From Nyssa sinensis (lineage: Eukaryota; Streptophyta; Magnoliopsida; Cornales; Nyssaceae), in NCBI GenBank assembly GCA_008638375.1, contig CM018051.1:10337387-10401386 (forward strand): a stretch of 64,000 nucleotides of DNA. Reading direction: 5' to 3'. The translations under genes and the position numbers were made by a program. The notes below the pieces were generated by a model that worked only from the letters and a program-made list of their open reading frames with translations, was not told the origin of the DNA and did no database searches. Below, in pieces: positions 39,503-51,892 of the stretch; the first letter of the stretch is position 1; each line of letters opens with the position of its first letter.

Positions 39503-40124
39503 GCAAAATTGTGCGGAAAAGTAATTGAAAAAGGGAGAAAGAGAGAGGGTGGTGGGGGTAGTGTGTTTAAAAATACATTAAAATATAAAAATTTATACTC
39601 ATTTTGGTTATCTAGACTACATATATGGTGGTGATAGGAGCCAATGGCATAGGTATAATACTGTAATAATAGGCAAATTATACAAGTATTTTACCTACAC
39701 AAATGCTTCCTTTTGTTCGAAATGCTCTTAGACTTGTCCTAATGGTAAAATTTATTTTGATCTTATTAAAGTTAAATTTTAATAGTATTACAGTACCAAA
39801 AAATTATTTTTTGGCATTTCTACTCTAATAGTGAAATACTATTTTTTAACAGAACTAATATTCTTTTTCGAACTACCATTTTTAACTATTGAAAACAAGA
39901 AAAAAAAAGTACCATTAAATATGGACTATGGATATATCTTCTAATCTAAAACGTTGATGTGGATAGTAGCCTACCAAAATAAAAGTTATATTTGATAGAA
40001 TATTTGACTGTAGTCAAATTTAAAGACGGTTGAAAACTACAATTGGAGCATTACTTTTTGTTGACTTACTAAATTTTAGTTTTAGAAGATAACTTATACG
40101 ATTGTGCCAAATAAGAGTAATATG

Positions 40125-40367
40125 TATTAGAGAATCTAATAATAAAGTTCTACCATCTCTAATAGCTTAAACTTTTAAATGAGTTGGTGATTTCACATGG
40201 TATCAGACAAGCAAAAGGTCTTGAGTTCAAACCTCACCGTCACCCTAATACACGTGTAGACTCAAATTGGCCACACATGAGAGAGCGTGTTAGAAAATAT
40301 AATAATAAAGTTACACCATCTCTAACAGCTTAAGCTTTTAGATGAGTTGTGAGTTGGTGATTTCACA
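40125..40367 (+). mobile_element. Complete TRIM (terminal-repeat retrotransposon in miniature)
   Basis: Two LTRs of 73 bp (40125-40197) and 80 bp (40288-40367) share CTAATAATAAAGTT…ACCATCTCTAA…AGCTTAA…CTTTTA and end GGTGATTTCACA. The second begins TGTTAGA; the first has mutated to TATTAGA. The left LTR is followed at once by TGGTATCAGA (40198-40207), the primer-binding site for initiator tRNA-Met. A 90-bp interior ends in the purine-rich GAGAGAGCG just before the right LTR. Perfect 5-bp duplications ATATG flank it (40120-40124 and 40368-40372). No coding capacity, so it would have been mobilised in trans. Confidence 0.88.
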
Positions 40368-40372
40368 ATATG

Positions 40373-42712
40373 CTTACCAAATTTCGTTACAACGATGAGT
40401 TGGCAGTATTGTATTAATTTTTTTATCACATTATATCACATCCTGATGTGATATGAAACTAATATAATACTGCCAACTCATCTGTATAAACTTTTTAGAT
40501 AAAACGTTTTAATCAGCATAGCATTACACCTCAAATAAATAGTTTATTTGGCAGTAACGGTTTGTTAAAATTCATTTCTTTCTCAATTCACCTAACATAA
40601 TATACATGCAGCCTAGTTCGACTTGACTTATATGTATTATCTAATACAAAATGCAACCCTTTTGGTTATGTTTTCAAAAACAGTTTTGTATTTTCAATAA
40701 CAGAAAAAATAAAAACACTTCACAAGAAATGTGAGGCAGGAATTTAAGAAAAAAAATGTCTTAAAACAATCTATTTTTAGAAAGCTATTAGAACTAGTTT
40801 TTTTTATTAAATAATAATAAAAAAAACAACTCAAAAATATATGTAATAATAATAAGAAAAACATATAAATAAGAATCCTTATAATTTAGGATCTTTTTCA
40901 AAATTTTTCTAATCTCGTCAACAAGGTTTTGTTCTCCTTTTTTTAATTTATGATATACTTAATTACCAAAAAAAAAACAAGTTTTGAGTTTAATATAGAT
41001 GTGGGCCAGTTCAAGGGCCACCGCTTAACCGAATCTCACAGTGGGCTGGACTGACTTCAACCCTGTATTCGAGTTAAGAGGAGCCCAGCAAAAGTTTAAG
41101 GCGAGCCCAGTTAAATCAGGCTAATCATTATTACAAGGGCTGCGTTTAGGTTACTTAAGTACTAGCATAATGGTGAAGTCAGGAGACAGAGATATTCTTC
41201 TACGAGTTTGGAACATTGTGTTATAATGTAATCTTTTAATATTACTCTTATATATATATATTATGTTTTATTAATAAAAATAAATTATATTGTATAAATT
41301 ATATATTATTTTAAAAAAAGAAAAAGAAAAAGTACATTATCATCGTACCAGACCCAACCAAATTTTTTTCCTAACACTTATTTTCCACACTTAGTTTGGG
41401 TAGAAAGTCAACCCCACTATATGTCTATACCTATATATATATATATATTATGTATATATATAGTGGGATTGATAACAATGTAGTTTTCATCATGTTGTAC
41501 CTAGCATTCTTTCTTTCATATTTTTTTATTGTATACATTCTCCTATTTTATATTTTCCTGTCTCCTCTTTTTTTTTTTTTTTTTCCCCTTATACTCCTCT
41601 TTAATTAATAATGTTATAAATAAAAATATCATTTTTTAAATTACAAATCAATTTAATTTAGGAAAAATTCAATTTAAGAAGTTATAGATCGGAAAAAAAA
41701 TTATATCCATTCAATTTAAAAATATCATTCAGTTTTGGAACGATTTGATTTAGGAAGTTATTGATTTGAAAAAAAAAAAAACAAATATATCCTTTTTAAA
41801 TCACAAATTAATTCAATTTGCGAAGAATTTAATTTAGGAAATTATAAATTTAAAAAATATTATAAATGAAATGAATAATTATACTAACTTCTCTCGAATT
41901 ATCTGACAATTAGAAAGAGTTCCTCTATGTAATATAACATTACACTGACTTTTTCTATTATACTGGTTGACAATATACTAATTTCACCATTTGTACAAAA
42001 TTTGTCTCTTTTTTTTCTTCTGATAATTCGGATATCTGGTTTTTTTCGATCGACTAATTTGAAAGGCTAATCCACTGGTAGAGGTTTTCACTATTTGTAC
42101 AAAATTTGTCATTTAAAGGCCACAGATAAAATTAGGGTTTCAATCAATATTATTTTATATGAACAAAATACCCTCTGAAATCTGATCCTTTCCTTCCATT
42201 TTCCTTCTTTTCTTTTCTTTACTTTGCTTCTTTTCATTTCCTTTTTTTTTTTTTTTCTTTTCTCCTATTCTTATCATTTCCTTTTCTTATCATTTTCTTT
42301 TATATTACATACACACACACACACACACACAATGATTCAATCAAATACAAAGGGATAAATCCCTTTTACGAACCCAATAGTTTACAAAGGCACTATATAA
42401 CACACACACACACTTATGAATTCACAATTGAAATTATTTTGATGAAAGATTCACAATTGAAAAATAAAATTCTTTTCACACTTGATTTGAAATTTCTCTA
42501 ATTCACAATCATAATGGGCCTACTAGTGGAAGACACACATCAGAACCATCAATTGTTCATTTTGCCCAATTCAATTACAAGAAGAGTTTTAAAATAATTA
42601 CAATGGTGTGCGTATGGATATATAGAGAAAGCAAGTGCGTGCGAGAGATAGAGAGAAGTAAAGATATAAAGAGAGAGGAAGATCTAAACAGGTTTGCCAT
42701 TTGAAAAACACC
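40373..42712. other. No gene supported
   Basis: AT-rich with (AT)n near 41430 and (AC)n near 42310. The fragment at 41876-42050 (ATTATACTAACTTCTCTCG …) resembles ends of foldback-type repeats but lacks a partner arm. Confidence 0.4.
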
Positions 42713-42904
42713 ATGAATTTTGCAAAGCTTGATGAGCTCCTCAGTTGCGGTCAATTGAAGGAACATCAGCCGATCACGGAGATGTTGGAGCCACCAAAGT
42801 TGTCGTTCCCGTTCTTGGATCGGAGTGACGAGCCAGTGTCAATAGAGGTGGAGATCAAGGCACTGCCACCATGCAAAGTTGTCATCATCTATCATCACCG
42901 ATAA
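42713..42904 (+). CDS. Small ORF of unknown function
   Basis: A 63-codon frame from ATG 42713 (MNFAKLDELLSCGQLKEHQP …), ending TAA at 42904. The upstream 100 bases look like a leader: GGATATATAGAGAAAG (about 42615) followed by purine-rich GAGA text. The segment stands out by higher GC content and an acidic, Pro-containing composition (LSFPFLDRSDEPVSIEVEIKALPP). I do not recognise a domain. It could be a short gene, a first exon or a gene fragment carried by a transposon. Confidence 0.25.
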   Translation: MNFAKLDELLSCGQLKEHQPITEMLEPPKLSFPFLDRSDEPVSIEVEIKALPPCKVVIIYHHR

Positions 42905-43099
42905 GGAAACCGCCACCAACTTTCGTTCTCATTGCCTGCAACCACAAGAACCACCTTCACGACGTAGGTCCCCCCCACCTCTACTCATCAGCACAAGGCC
43001 GGTGCAAAAAGAATTGGTGGTTCGGTGGCTGAGCGTTGTGAAGCTATTGTCAATCCAGCGATGTCGTCCCAGTACAACATATTCTACAAACTGATTATA

Positions 43100-44097
43100 A
43101 TGGTGCTTATTTATAGGCCTATATGCATAACGTGACAAAAATAGAATGAGAGTAGGGCAATTCTAAGTATGAAAAGACTAGTCCATGAAATTAATAAAAA
43201 TTAGTGAATATTTTGAGTATATTACAGTGGATATTCTATATCTATATACTACCAAGTATGTCAACATCTTGAAAGGAGTTGTCTATATTAATTAGATTTT
43301 GTTAGTCAAATGCCCAAATCATTCACATTTTGTTTATAGATTGTGACCAACATTATCATGGTATGAAGCCGGGCCTTAGTAATTCCATTTTTGCTGGATC
43401 ATAGTTTCTTGCTTCTCCTTTTTTTTAAAGCTTGTTTCTATTGCTAATTGCTTCCTGGGTATGCTCCTTGTAGGATGAATCTGTGTGTGTGCGTGTGTGT
43501 GTATATATATATATATATCTATCTATCTTTTCTCTGTTTATAATTCATACCATTTACCTGGAAAACATTAAATAATGGCATTAACTTTGTGATCAATTAT
43601 AAAGCTTAATTAAAACTTTATTTTTCTCAATTTCCAACTGCTCCATTGAATTTTGATAACTCGTATTTTTAAATTTTTATTAGGTATGAATTTGAGTCGA
43701 GTTTTGTTTCTTTTAATTTTGACCAAATATTATAAAATTATATATATTTTTTTTATACGAGCCATGTGAAGAGGGGTAAAATTCTAACAATTATGTGTGT
43801 ATAATGATTCGAATCAAAATCGCATGTATAAAAAAATATAGACCTTTTAATCTTGAATAATTGAAGAAAATTAATTCATTTACTGATAGAAGAATCTCTT
43901 ACTCCCTTAACTCTATAAATTTTCTTTAGAGAGGCACTAACACAAGTTGTAGTAATGGTTTTGTTTTATCAAACCCATGTATTTATTTATTTATTTTTGC
44001 AAATAAGAATAAATCTAAACTTATTTATTAAATTTATGGGATTTTTTTTTTTAAATACATTGCTTGAAATGATGATTTGAGTGAAGAACTTGTTTCT
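43100..44097. other. No gene supported
   Basis: AT-rich with a (GT)n(AT)n tract at about 43484-43518. Confidence 0.4.
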
Positions 44098-44425
44098 TAA
44101 AGTGATACTGACTTCTCCTTAAATTTTTAGATAATTATATTGACTTCTTTTAAAATTTTTGAAATTACACTGCTTCCAATCAATTTTATTTTTTTTTAAA
44201 TAACAAAATAACGTCTTTCATGTTTTTTTTTTACAACCAATTTTTTTTTTTTCATTTTCAAATAAATATTAATTAAAATCTTAAATTTATTTTTATATAA
44301 AATAAAAAAATCTTTAACAAAGTTCGAAAAAAATTGATTAAAATTAAAAAAATACTATAAAAAAATAAAATTGACAATTTTGTTGTTTTGAAAAAAAAAA
44401 GACTAAATAAGTATTTATAATTAGA
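44098..44425. repeat. Palindromic foldback (MITE-like) element, copy 5 (right end missing)
   Basis: Left arm (GATACTGACTTCTCC, AATTATATTGACTTC), core (AAATAAATATTAATTAAAATC) and the inner part of the right arm (TTGACAATTTTGTTGTTTTG) match the family; the outer right arm is lost after the GACTAAATAAG position. Confidence 0.55.
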
Positions 44426-44476
44426 TAATACTCAATTCCAAACTAGGTAAGAAGAATATCTATTCATGTATGTATT

Positions 44477-44522
44477 ACAATCACAATCACAATCACAATC
44501 ACAATCACAATCACAATCACAT
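44477..44522 (+). repeat. Hexanucleotide tandem repeat (ACAATC)n
   Basis: Seven to eight perfect 6-bp units followed by an (AT)n tract. Confidence 0.95.
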
Positions 44523-44709
44523 ATATATATATAATGTGATTATTTAATTTTAATTAAAAAATAAAAATGAAATAATATATATATAAATTATATATGTGAT
44601 AAATTGTAATTGTAAGGTATACTTAAAATGGAAAAAATCATTTCCTATTTGATTTGACGGTATAATTATCGGAACTTCGAGAGAAAAACTAATGAGGCCA
44701 CCTGGTGCC

Positions 44710-45014
44710 CAATTTTGTATTCAAATCTCCACTCTAGCACAGTCAGTGCCATTGTATTTGACTTGATTCCGGTAGCCGGTCACCTCCAAGGCTCGGTCCA
44801 TGTTCCACAACTCGAGCTGAGCTGACGTTACCTATCTGATAGCCCTTGGACGTGCGCCAATTGTTTGTTTGTGGTGTGTTGTGCAACACACAAAAGTTAA
44901 AAGCGGCAGAAAAAGAAAACAAATTCTAGCCTTTTTTTAAGAGGTTGCAATTTCTGGTCCTGCTCCACTCTTTTACTCCCCCACTATGCCCCAAAATTCA
45001 TCTCTCACACACCC

Positions 45015-45053
<39 letters not shown>

Positions 45054-46760
45054 ATCCCAGCAGCTTTCATCTCCAGTTGTATAATGTTTGGAGTTGATTA
45101 AGTCTAGTAAGTGCATATTAGTATCAATTTTGGGTCAATTAGCAAAACATTTCATATTCTATTGGACAACGAATATACATGACTTGATTTTTTGACCTAA
45201 TTTATACACAGATTCACCAAAAAAGCATCTCAAATTCGTAGAACAAAGGAAGCATAGGTAGAGAGAAAGATAATTAATTAGAAACTGGGGCTTGGAGAAA
45301 ATGAGAACATTATGGAGTTGGTTAAAAATATTTTGTGAGGTATGGAGAAAAAATCCTTCATATTTTGTTATCTTCTTGAGAATTGAGAGCTCATAATAAC
45401 ATAATAATTAGCTATGACAAATTATTCCATCTTGTCCCTAATAAAATAAATATAAAGTATTCATAATCGGGATTGGGAGTAGACTTTTAAAATTTGTTTG
45501 GGTTCGGGGTGAGGTCAGGAGATGGTCACCTCCTCTCCAACCTTGGGCGTCTGTTTATATATTAAATTTTTTTATCCATATTATACACTGTATTTACCGT
45601 TAAATCATATTATATAAAATAAATTTTAAAATTTTTCATATTACACTCATATTATTTTTTCTTATGTATATTATTTTGGTAATCAAAGTGTGCCTTTCCA
45701 AATAAAAACATGGAAAAACATTGCACGCATGACTAAAAGGAGAGCAGAAAGAGTTTAAAAAAATAAATAAATGGAGGCTAATCCAAAAGTTGATTTACCC
45801 TAAAATTTGAACAGCCCACCATTACCAGTCTAATAAAGTAATCTCTCTAGGTTGAATTACAAGCTCATACGGTGCACGTTAGCACGCGAGGCTACCTGGT
45901 CCCAGTTGTTGTTGAGTAATAATTTATGCACCCATGTATATAACTCATGTATCTTCACTTGTGTGATATATCATATAGTGAGGGAAGTTGCTATAATTTC
46001 ACATTTTCATCTCTTTCTCTCACTTAGTGACACTATTACATAGGTGAAAATACATTGATTAACATACAAGAATCATAAATCATTACTCGTTGTTGTTATA
46101 CTCGTTCACCATGTTATTGGTGCATTCCATCACTCTCTTTTTTCTGCTCCAATTAAATGTTTCGTCTATGGTTCATCTTAATTACTGTTAGGAAGGAAAA
46201 TCAGTTTGGGTGCGGAAAAAGGAGCAACCAGGCTATTGACAGTCTGGATTTATCATCAAGCTAGAATTCGATAGTAATAGTGCATTTGGTGCCAGAGCTT
46301 GATTTCTTACATTTGGTATTAAAGCTCGATGACTTTAGGTGATGATAGAATTCATGTATGTGACCCTAAATAGATAGAATAAGTCAGGTTTGGAGGGGAT
46401 GGAGATGTTGCCAACAGTACTTCATTGTCAAACACTCACTCTGCGATTGTGTATCATATATATCAGAAGAAGCTAGACAGGCCTCTGATGGTGATCATAG
46501 AGAAGAGGAAGTGAAGGGAATGGTGAAAGCTTGATTTATAAGCAGCTTCTTGGGCGTGGAAAAGAATGGAATTGTACGTCGTAGCCAAATGGGATCTGTA
46601 TTATACGAATCAACGTTGTGATAGTTTTCTTCTTCTCTCTTCTTGAAGCTTTGCATGCATGTATGGAGTAATGTACAGCTACTGCAAGCAGTGTCTTCTG
46701 TTTAGCTGAGAAACATGTGTTTGCTGAAGTTTCCACTTGTTCTGTTTTCATGTTTCTTCC
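44710..46760 (+). pseudogene. Degenerate duplicate of the WRC-domain gene
   Basis: Three blocks are collinear with the WRC gene at 56.6-59.0 kb, in the same orientation and with similar spacing. (1) 44720-44935 matches its promoter/leader: ATTTTGTATTC…CTCCAC, GATTCCGGTAGCCGGTCAC, GGACGTGC, then TGGTGTGTTGTGCAACA…AAAAGTTA. (2) 46384-46560 matches the last coding exon: GGGGATGGAGATGTTGCCAACAG (the GWRC core), then CTGATGGTGA…AGAGAAGAGGA and ATGGTGAAAGCT…TATAAGCAGCTT. (3) 46700-46745 matches the 3' UTR (AAACATGTGTTTGCTGAAG). Frames are destroyed and the first exon is not recognisable. This is an old tandem-type duplicate about 12 kb from its parent. Confidence 0.65.
45016..45052. repeat. (AG)n microsatellite
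   Basis: About 18 AG units, at the position of the GA/CT-rich leader of the intact WRC gene. Confidence 0.95.
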
Positions 46761-46799
46761 CTTTTCTCGATGATGTAAACAGGAAATATATTTATATAT

Positions 46800-47238
46800 T
46801 AGAGGATAAAAAGCAGTAAAAAATAGAATGGAGAATCACCGTTTTATTAGAGTCTCACTCAACCAGGCTGGAGTGGCACCCCACCATGTACGAGCGTCCT
46901 GCACATTAATACCAAATCTCCAACTTTGTGCTGTTATATATAAAAAAAGAAAACATTTGAATCTTCCCAGCTCACATTGGTCGAGCCATGACAGCAGCCA
47001 CTGAAATGTTCCTCTGTCTTCTTTTTCTTTTCTAAAGGCAGGTAAGTTCGTAGCAGTACTGAAATGTCATTAATCCAACTAAGACAGTGCTATTTCTTAT
47101 AGCAAAGAAAGGTACAAGTACAGTGGTTCCAAGGGACTGCTAGTAATTCTTGTAAACAGACAAGGTGGGGCTCGCCGGGGGAGCCAGGAATTTTTTTTTG
47201 GGGGGAGAGGTGGCTGAAAAAAAATTTGGTGAAAATTC
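46800..47238. other. No gene supported
   Basis: Mixed-complexity text without recognisable exon; ends in a T/G-rich run (TTTTTTTTGGGGGGAGAGG) at about 47190. Confidence 0.4.
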
Positions 47239-48115
47239 TAGTGGTAAAATTTTGGGTTGGACCAAATTATTAGAGTGGATCAAAATTTTGATACGTGAAA
47301 TGAAAGAATTAAGATAAAAATTTTGTGTTGGGTTGAAATTTTTTGATAAAAAAATAAAAAGTAAAGATTGAATTGGTCTAAAATTTTAGGATTGACTGAA
47401 TTGAAAACTTCTAAATTTTATACGTAAAATTTTATTTGTCAAGATTTTAAAGAGACTACAGTCTATCCCTAACTCCGTCCTTGGGTTCACGAGCAATTTT
47501 GAACAAGTAATAATTTTTTTCTTCTATTTTCTCACCCCCTAAATTTAATAATAGAGTGGAAGATATAGTATTAGAGTGATATTACATAACGTAAATTATA
47601 CAGATCTCTCATGAGATTTATGATAATTATATTAACTTTTTATCAAGTTTATGAAATTAAACTAATCTTTCCTACTTTACTTGAAAATATACAGATATCT
47701 TCTTCTTATTAATTTTTTTTTTCAAAATGACAAAATTACCAATTTCATATTTCATATTTCTTTTTTTTAATTTTTGACAAAATTTTTTTCATTATCCAAA
47801 TAAATATTGATAAAAATCTTAAATTTATTTTTATATAAAATAAAAATAAGTTATTTATCTTAAATTTGTTTCTAAATAAAAGAATAAAAAAATTTTAAAA
47901 GAAAGTTATATAAAATTAGTCAAAATTAAAAAAAATATCATATTTTCAAAACCTCATCCCAAACCCACTCCAACTTTATTTATGAATATTTTATATTTGT
48001 CTTATTAAAAACGAAACGACTCCTCAACTGCAGGGTAAATTATCATTTACATTGAACGTGGTCCCTATAACATTTTCTCTCAAAAACTTAAAAAACGAGC
48101 AAAACCCACCAATCA
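47239..48115 (+). repeat. Tandem duplication, unit A (contains foldback copy 6)
   Basis: Begins GTGGTAAAATTTTGGGTTGG and runs to ACCCACCAATCAGAGTGG. It includes a foldback element fragment at 47589-47945 (left end GTAAATTATACAG, with AAATAAATATTGATAAAAATC core; right arm lost). About 190 bp around 47410-47600 have no counterpart in unit B. Non-coding. Confidence 0.8.
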
Positions 48116-48766
48116 GAGTGGTAAAATTTTGGGTTGGGCCAAATAATTAGAGTGGATCAAAAATTTGATACGAAAAATGAAAGAATTAAGATAAAAATCT
48201 TGTTTTGGGTTGAAATTTTTGAATAAAAAAATAAAAAATAAAAGTAAAGATTGAATTGGTCCAAAATTTTAGGGTTGGCTGAATTGAAAATTTCTGAAAT
48301 TAAACTGATATTTCCTACTTTACCTAAAAAGATACAGATATCTCCCTCCTATCAATTTTTTTTCTTCAAAATGATAAAACTACCAATTTCATATTTCTTT
48401 TTTTAACTTTTAAAATTTTGTACAATTTTTTTTTCATTATTCAAATAAATATTGATAAAAATTTTAAATTTATTTTTATATAAAATAAAAATAAGTTATT
48501 TATCTTAAATTTGTTTCTAAATAAAAGAATAAAAAAATTTTAAAAGAAAGTTATATAAAATTAGTCAAAATTAAAAAAATGTCATATTTTCAAAACCTCA
48601 TCCCAAACTCACCCCAACTTTATTTATGAATAATTTATATCTATCCTATTAAAAACAGAACGACTTGTCAACTGCAAGATAAATTATCATTCACACTAGA
48701 CGTAGTCCATGTAAAATTTTCTCTCAAAAACTTAAAAAATAGAGCAAAACCCACCAATCAGACGGG
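48116..48766 (+). repeat. Tandem duplication, unit B (contains foldback copy 7)
   Basis: A near-copy of unit A in direct orientation, from GTGGTAAAATTTTGGGTTGG to AAACCCACCAATCAGACGG, about 90 percent identical by eye. The included foldback fragment (about 48295-48590) lacks its left tip, so unit B has a deletion relative to unit A. Confidence 0.8.
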
Positions 48767-49146
48767 AAGCCAATGCCTTGCTCAAAATGATCATCATAAA
48801 AATATGAATTAAATTATGATCACCATTGGTTGGTTAATTGGACAATGAAGGTCATGGAGCAATTAAATGAACAAGAAAAATGAAATGGATGGAGCTGTGA
48901 AATGAGGACCCAGCTGTGAGACAACTGTGATTGCACTAAATAGGGCTAAAGAGGATTGGACTAGGGAGTCTTGAGTTAGGTTACATGTCCTGGTCACCCT
49001 GTTGGGCCAACCAGTGGTCTATGTCAACAGGATTGATTCACGTAAAAGGATCCACAGTCATTGATGTAATAATAATGGTGATGTTGGGACTGTAAACTGC
49101 ATAATTTATACATTGACATCACAATGCTATTTTGTTTTATTCGAAT
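48767..49146. other. No gene supported
   Basis: Intergenic sequence of ordinary complexity, no ORF of note. Confidence 0.4.
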
Positions 49147-49634
49147 AAATTATCCTTATCTTGTATTTTTTATAATTATATTAATTTTTTTAAAATATTT
49201 TAAAATTATACTAATTTTTTTTTTATTTTACTTAACAAATTATAATTAATCTCATCTAATCTAATTTTTTTAAATGATAAAACTATATATTTTAATTATT
49301 TTTTTTTCAAATTTTCAATTTTAAACAAAATTTTCAATTTCTTTTTTCATTTTCAAATAAATATTAATTAAAATATTAAATTTATTTTTATATAAAATAA
49401 AAATAAGTTATTTATCTTAAATTAAAAAATAAAAAAAATATTTTAAAAAATGGTAGAAAAAAATTTTCATAATTGAAAAAAGAAAAAATAAAATAAAAGG
49501 GTCAGTTTTATTATTTTGAAAAGAAAACTTGACTGACTGAAGTATTTGTAATTTGTCAAGTAAATTAAAACTCAGTGAAAGGTCCGTATAATTGTCAAAA
49601 ATATATATAAAAAAAAAAAATAGTGTAATTTACA
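49147..49634. repeat. Palindromic foldback (MITE-like) element, copy 8
   Basis: Both arms are present: left AAATTATCCTTATC … AATTATATTAA, core AAATAAATATTAATTAAAATATTAAATTT, right TTATTATTTTGAAAAGAAAACTTGACTG … GGTCCGTATAATTGTC … AGTGTAATTTACA. Confidence 0.6.
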
Positions 49635-51167
49635 TTTATTTTCTAATTTTTTTCATAAAAAGGAATTGTTGAATCAAGATGAAGAGTAAATGCCCGTTTA
49701 ATAGAAGTGTGTAGCTTTGATATAAATAAGAAAATGATTGAAAATGAACTTGAATGTTCTGTAAAAATTATTGAAAAAGTAATTATAAAATATAACATGA
49801 CAAGAAAATAAACAAAAGAATAAAAATAAAGAAAAAGTAATTGAAAAATAGATATTTTTACACTCCAAAGTAACAAAGTATTTGAGTAAGGCCATATGTA
49901 GTTTAATAAAATACAAATAAATCTTTTAATATTTAGATATTTTCGCCATTAATAAAATTTTGAAATTATTTACAAAAAATTACTAAAAACTTAAATAAAA
50001 TTGGAACCAAAAAGGATTAATTTTTCCATAAAGTATGTAACTCAGTGAAAGTGACCTAACCCATTAAATCTCCTCTAAAATCCATGAAAGTGAGTGATGA
50101 CATTGAAAATCAAATCTTAATAAGCTTGCAGCCCAAAACTAAAAAACAAAGAGCCTGACATTATGTTTTAGGAATATCACTTTGATCAGTCGCAGAGATT
50201 TTATTTTTGGGAGTGACACTAACATCTTCCATGTTTTAGTTAGTAATTTTTTTGATAATTGAAATGGTTAATAACTCTTAATCATGAAATGAAGTAGGTA
50301 AATCATATCTCATTGTCTACCCAAAAACTAACAAACTGGACACAAGGAGACAACTTAATTGTTTTCTTGTGTTGTCATATAGTAAAATTGAACTACATAT
50401 AATGTCATCCCCCATAATATATATATACACACACATACACACACACACACACATATATATATATATTTATATTTATATATAAAAGTGAGGGATGTTCGTG
50501 ATGGTAGAACGATGATTTCACCCTTCAACTATTAATCTATTATTATTTAATTTGTTTATCCTCATTTAGTGTCTAATTTTTAATTTTGTTTTATTATGCC
50601 TAATTTATGTTTTCATCTTTTATTTATTAATTTATTATTGTTTATGAGATTATTGATTAGTCATTTTTTTATGAACATTTTATCGATTTTTTATAACTTA
50701 TATTTATGGACTTGTTTTTTTATCTTTTGATGGACCGTTTCATTTATTTTTTATTATTTATTTATGAATTTATTATTAATTTATGTAATTTTTTTATGAT
50801 ATGAATGACAGCGCAAGTGGCGCATGACATCCAACTGTTATGTATGTATGTGTATATATATATATATTGTAGGCTCACCTAAATCATGAACTAATACCGC
50901 ATAACTAGGACCCCAAACACTGATCCATCAACATAGACTCTTTTAAGATTCGTCCCATCAATTTTTAGTCCATTTGTGTGGGCCCTTGAGTATGACATGG
51001 GAGTCTGAGATCCCCCAAAACAAGGTAAGCTTATCCAACTTATTTATTCTGCAACCCTTTTGTACGAATTATATGGTTGAGGTTGAAGAATCTCTGGTAT
51101 AATACAAATTGCAAGTTAAACCTCTTCATGTCACTAGCTCTATCTTACTTCCTAGTAGATGATGCTA
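49635..51167. other. No gene supported
   Basis: Very AT-rich, with (AC)n(AT)n at 50424-50466. Short hydrophobic ORFs on the minus strand are compositional. Confidence 0.45.
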
Positions 51168-51505
51168 TTTCACCTTAATGACGGTTATGGGAAGAAGAAA
51201 AAAATAAAGTAGTGATGGAGAAGGTCTTGGTGAGATTGCTGCTCAAATTTAAATATTTATATGAAATTCAAATGAGTATGTTACAATACTCGAATTTGAG
51301 CGGGAATGTCACTGATGAAATTTCATCTTGATGAAGGTTATGGCAAGAAGAGGAAAAAAAAAAAAAAGGATAGTGAAAAGGTCCTGGAGAGACTGCTGAT
51401 TCATGCTGTCTGGTGCAATACTCAAATCTGAGCAAGAATATCATCGATGAGACCTTTACACTTAACATTTTCCTAAGATTATGGTATAATACTCAAATCT
51501 GAACA
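51168..51505. repeat. Degenerate tandem repeat, period about 140 bp
   Basis: CACCTTAATGACGGTTATGG (51170) recurs as CATCTTGATGAAGGTTATGG (51319). CAATACTCGAATTTGAG (51284) recurs as CAATACTCAAATCTGAG (51416), and a third partial copy (AATACTCAAATCTGAAC) starts at about 51487. Confidence 0.6.
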
Positions 51506-51611
51506 GTTCTGCAACACCACACCCAAGACAAGAAACCAGAAAGAAGACTTCACAATCCCAACCGAAGTTCAAATAGACACAAAGGAAACAAAAATTTTTG
51601 CAAGGATCTTA

Positions 51612-51860
51612 GTATTCGTTTGGTTGAGCGATAGTAAAAGTTTTATTTGAATTAAGTAACTAAGGGGATTAAGCAGCTGTGTAAAAGTGTTATTTGAGTT
51701 AAGTCATCGAGTATTTGAGTGAGCTTTTAAAACGTGTTAAACAACTACCAAATAGAGACTTCATAATGGATTTGACCAATTTAATGAAAAAACCTAACTT
51801 AACTAGTTAAATTTAAATCGTGGTTTAATGAAAAGGCAATTCCCAATAAGTGTAATTTGA
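51612..51860 (+). repeat. MITE, CGTTTGGTTGAGCGAT family
   Basis: Starts CGTTTGGTTGAGCGAT and contains GTATTTGAGTGAGCTTTTAAAACGTGTTAAACAAC-type text, AATGGATTTGACCAATTTAATG and AACCTAACTTAACTAG. The same sequence occurs in reverse complement at 62040-62340. The right end is eroded. Confidence 0.5.
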
Positions 51861-51892
51861 ATTTCATTCAAATATTCTCAAAATCAACTAAA

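Noticed and set aside
46280..46350. TTGGTGCCAGAGC and TTGGTATTAAAGC as retroelement primer-binding sites inside the WRC relic
   Set aside because: Both deviate from TGGTATCAGAGC and no LTR pair surrounds them.
49643..49916. Hydrophobic minus-strand open frames resembling membrane proteins
   Set aside because: Phe/Tyr/Ile-rich because of AAA/ATA-rich template; no start context or homology.
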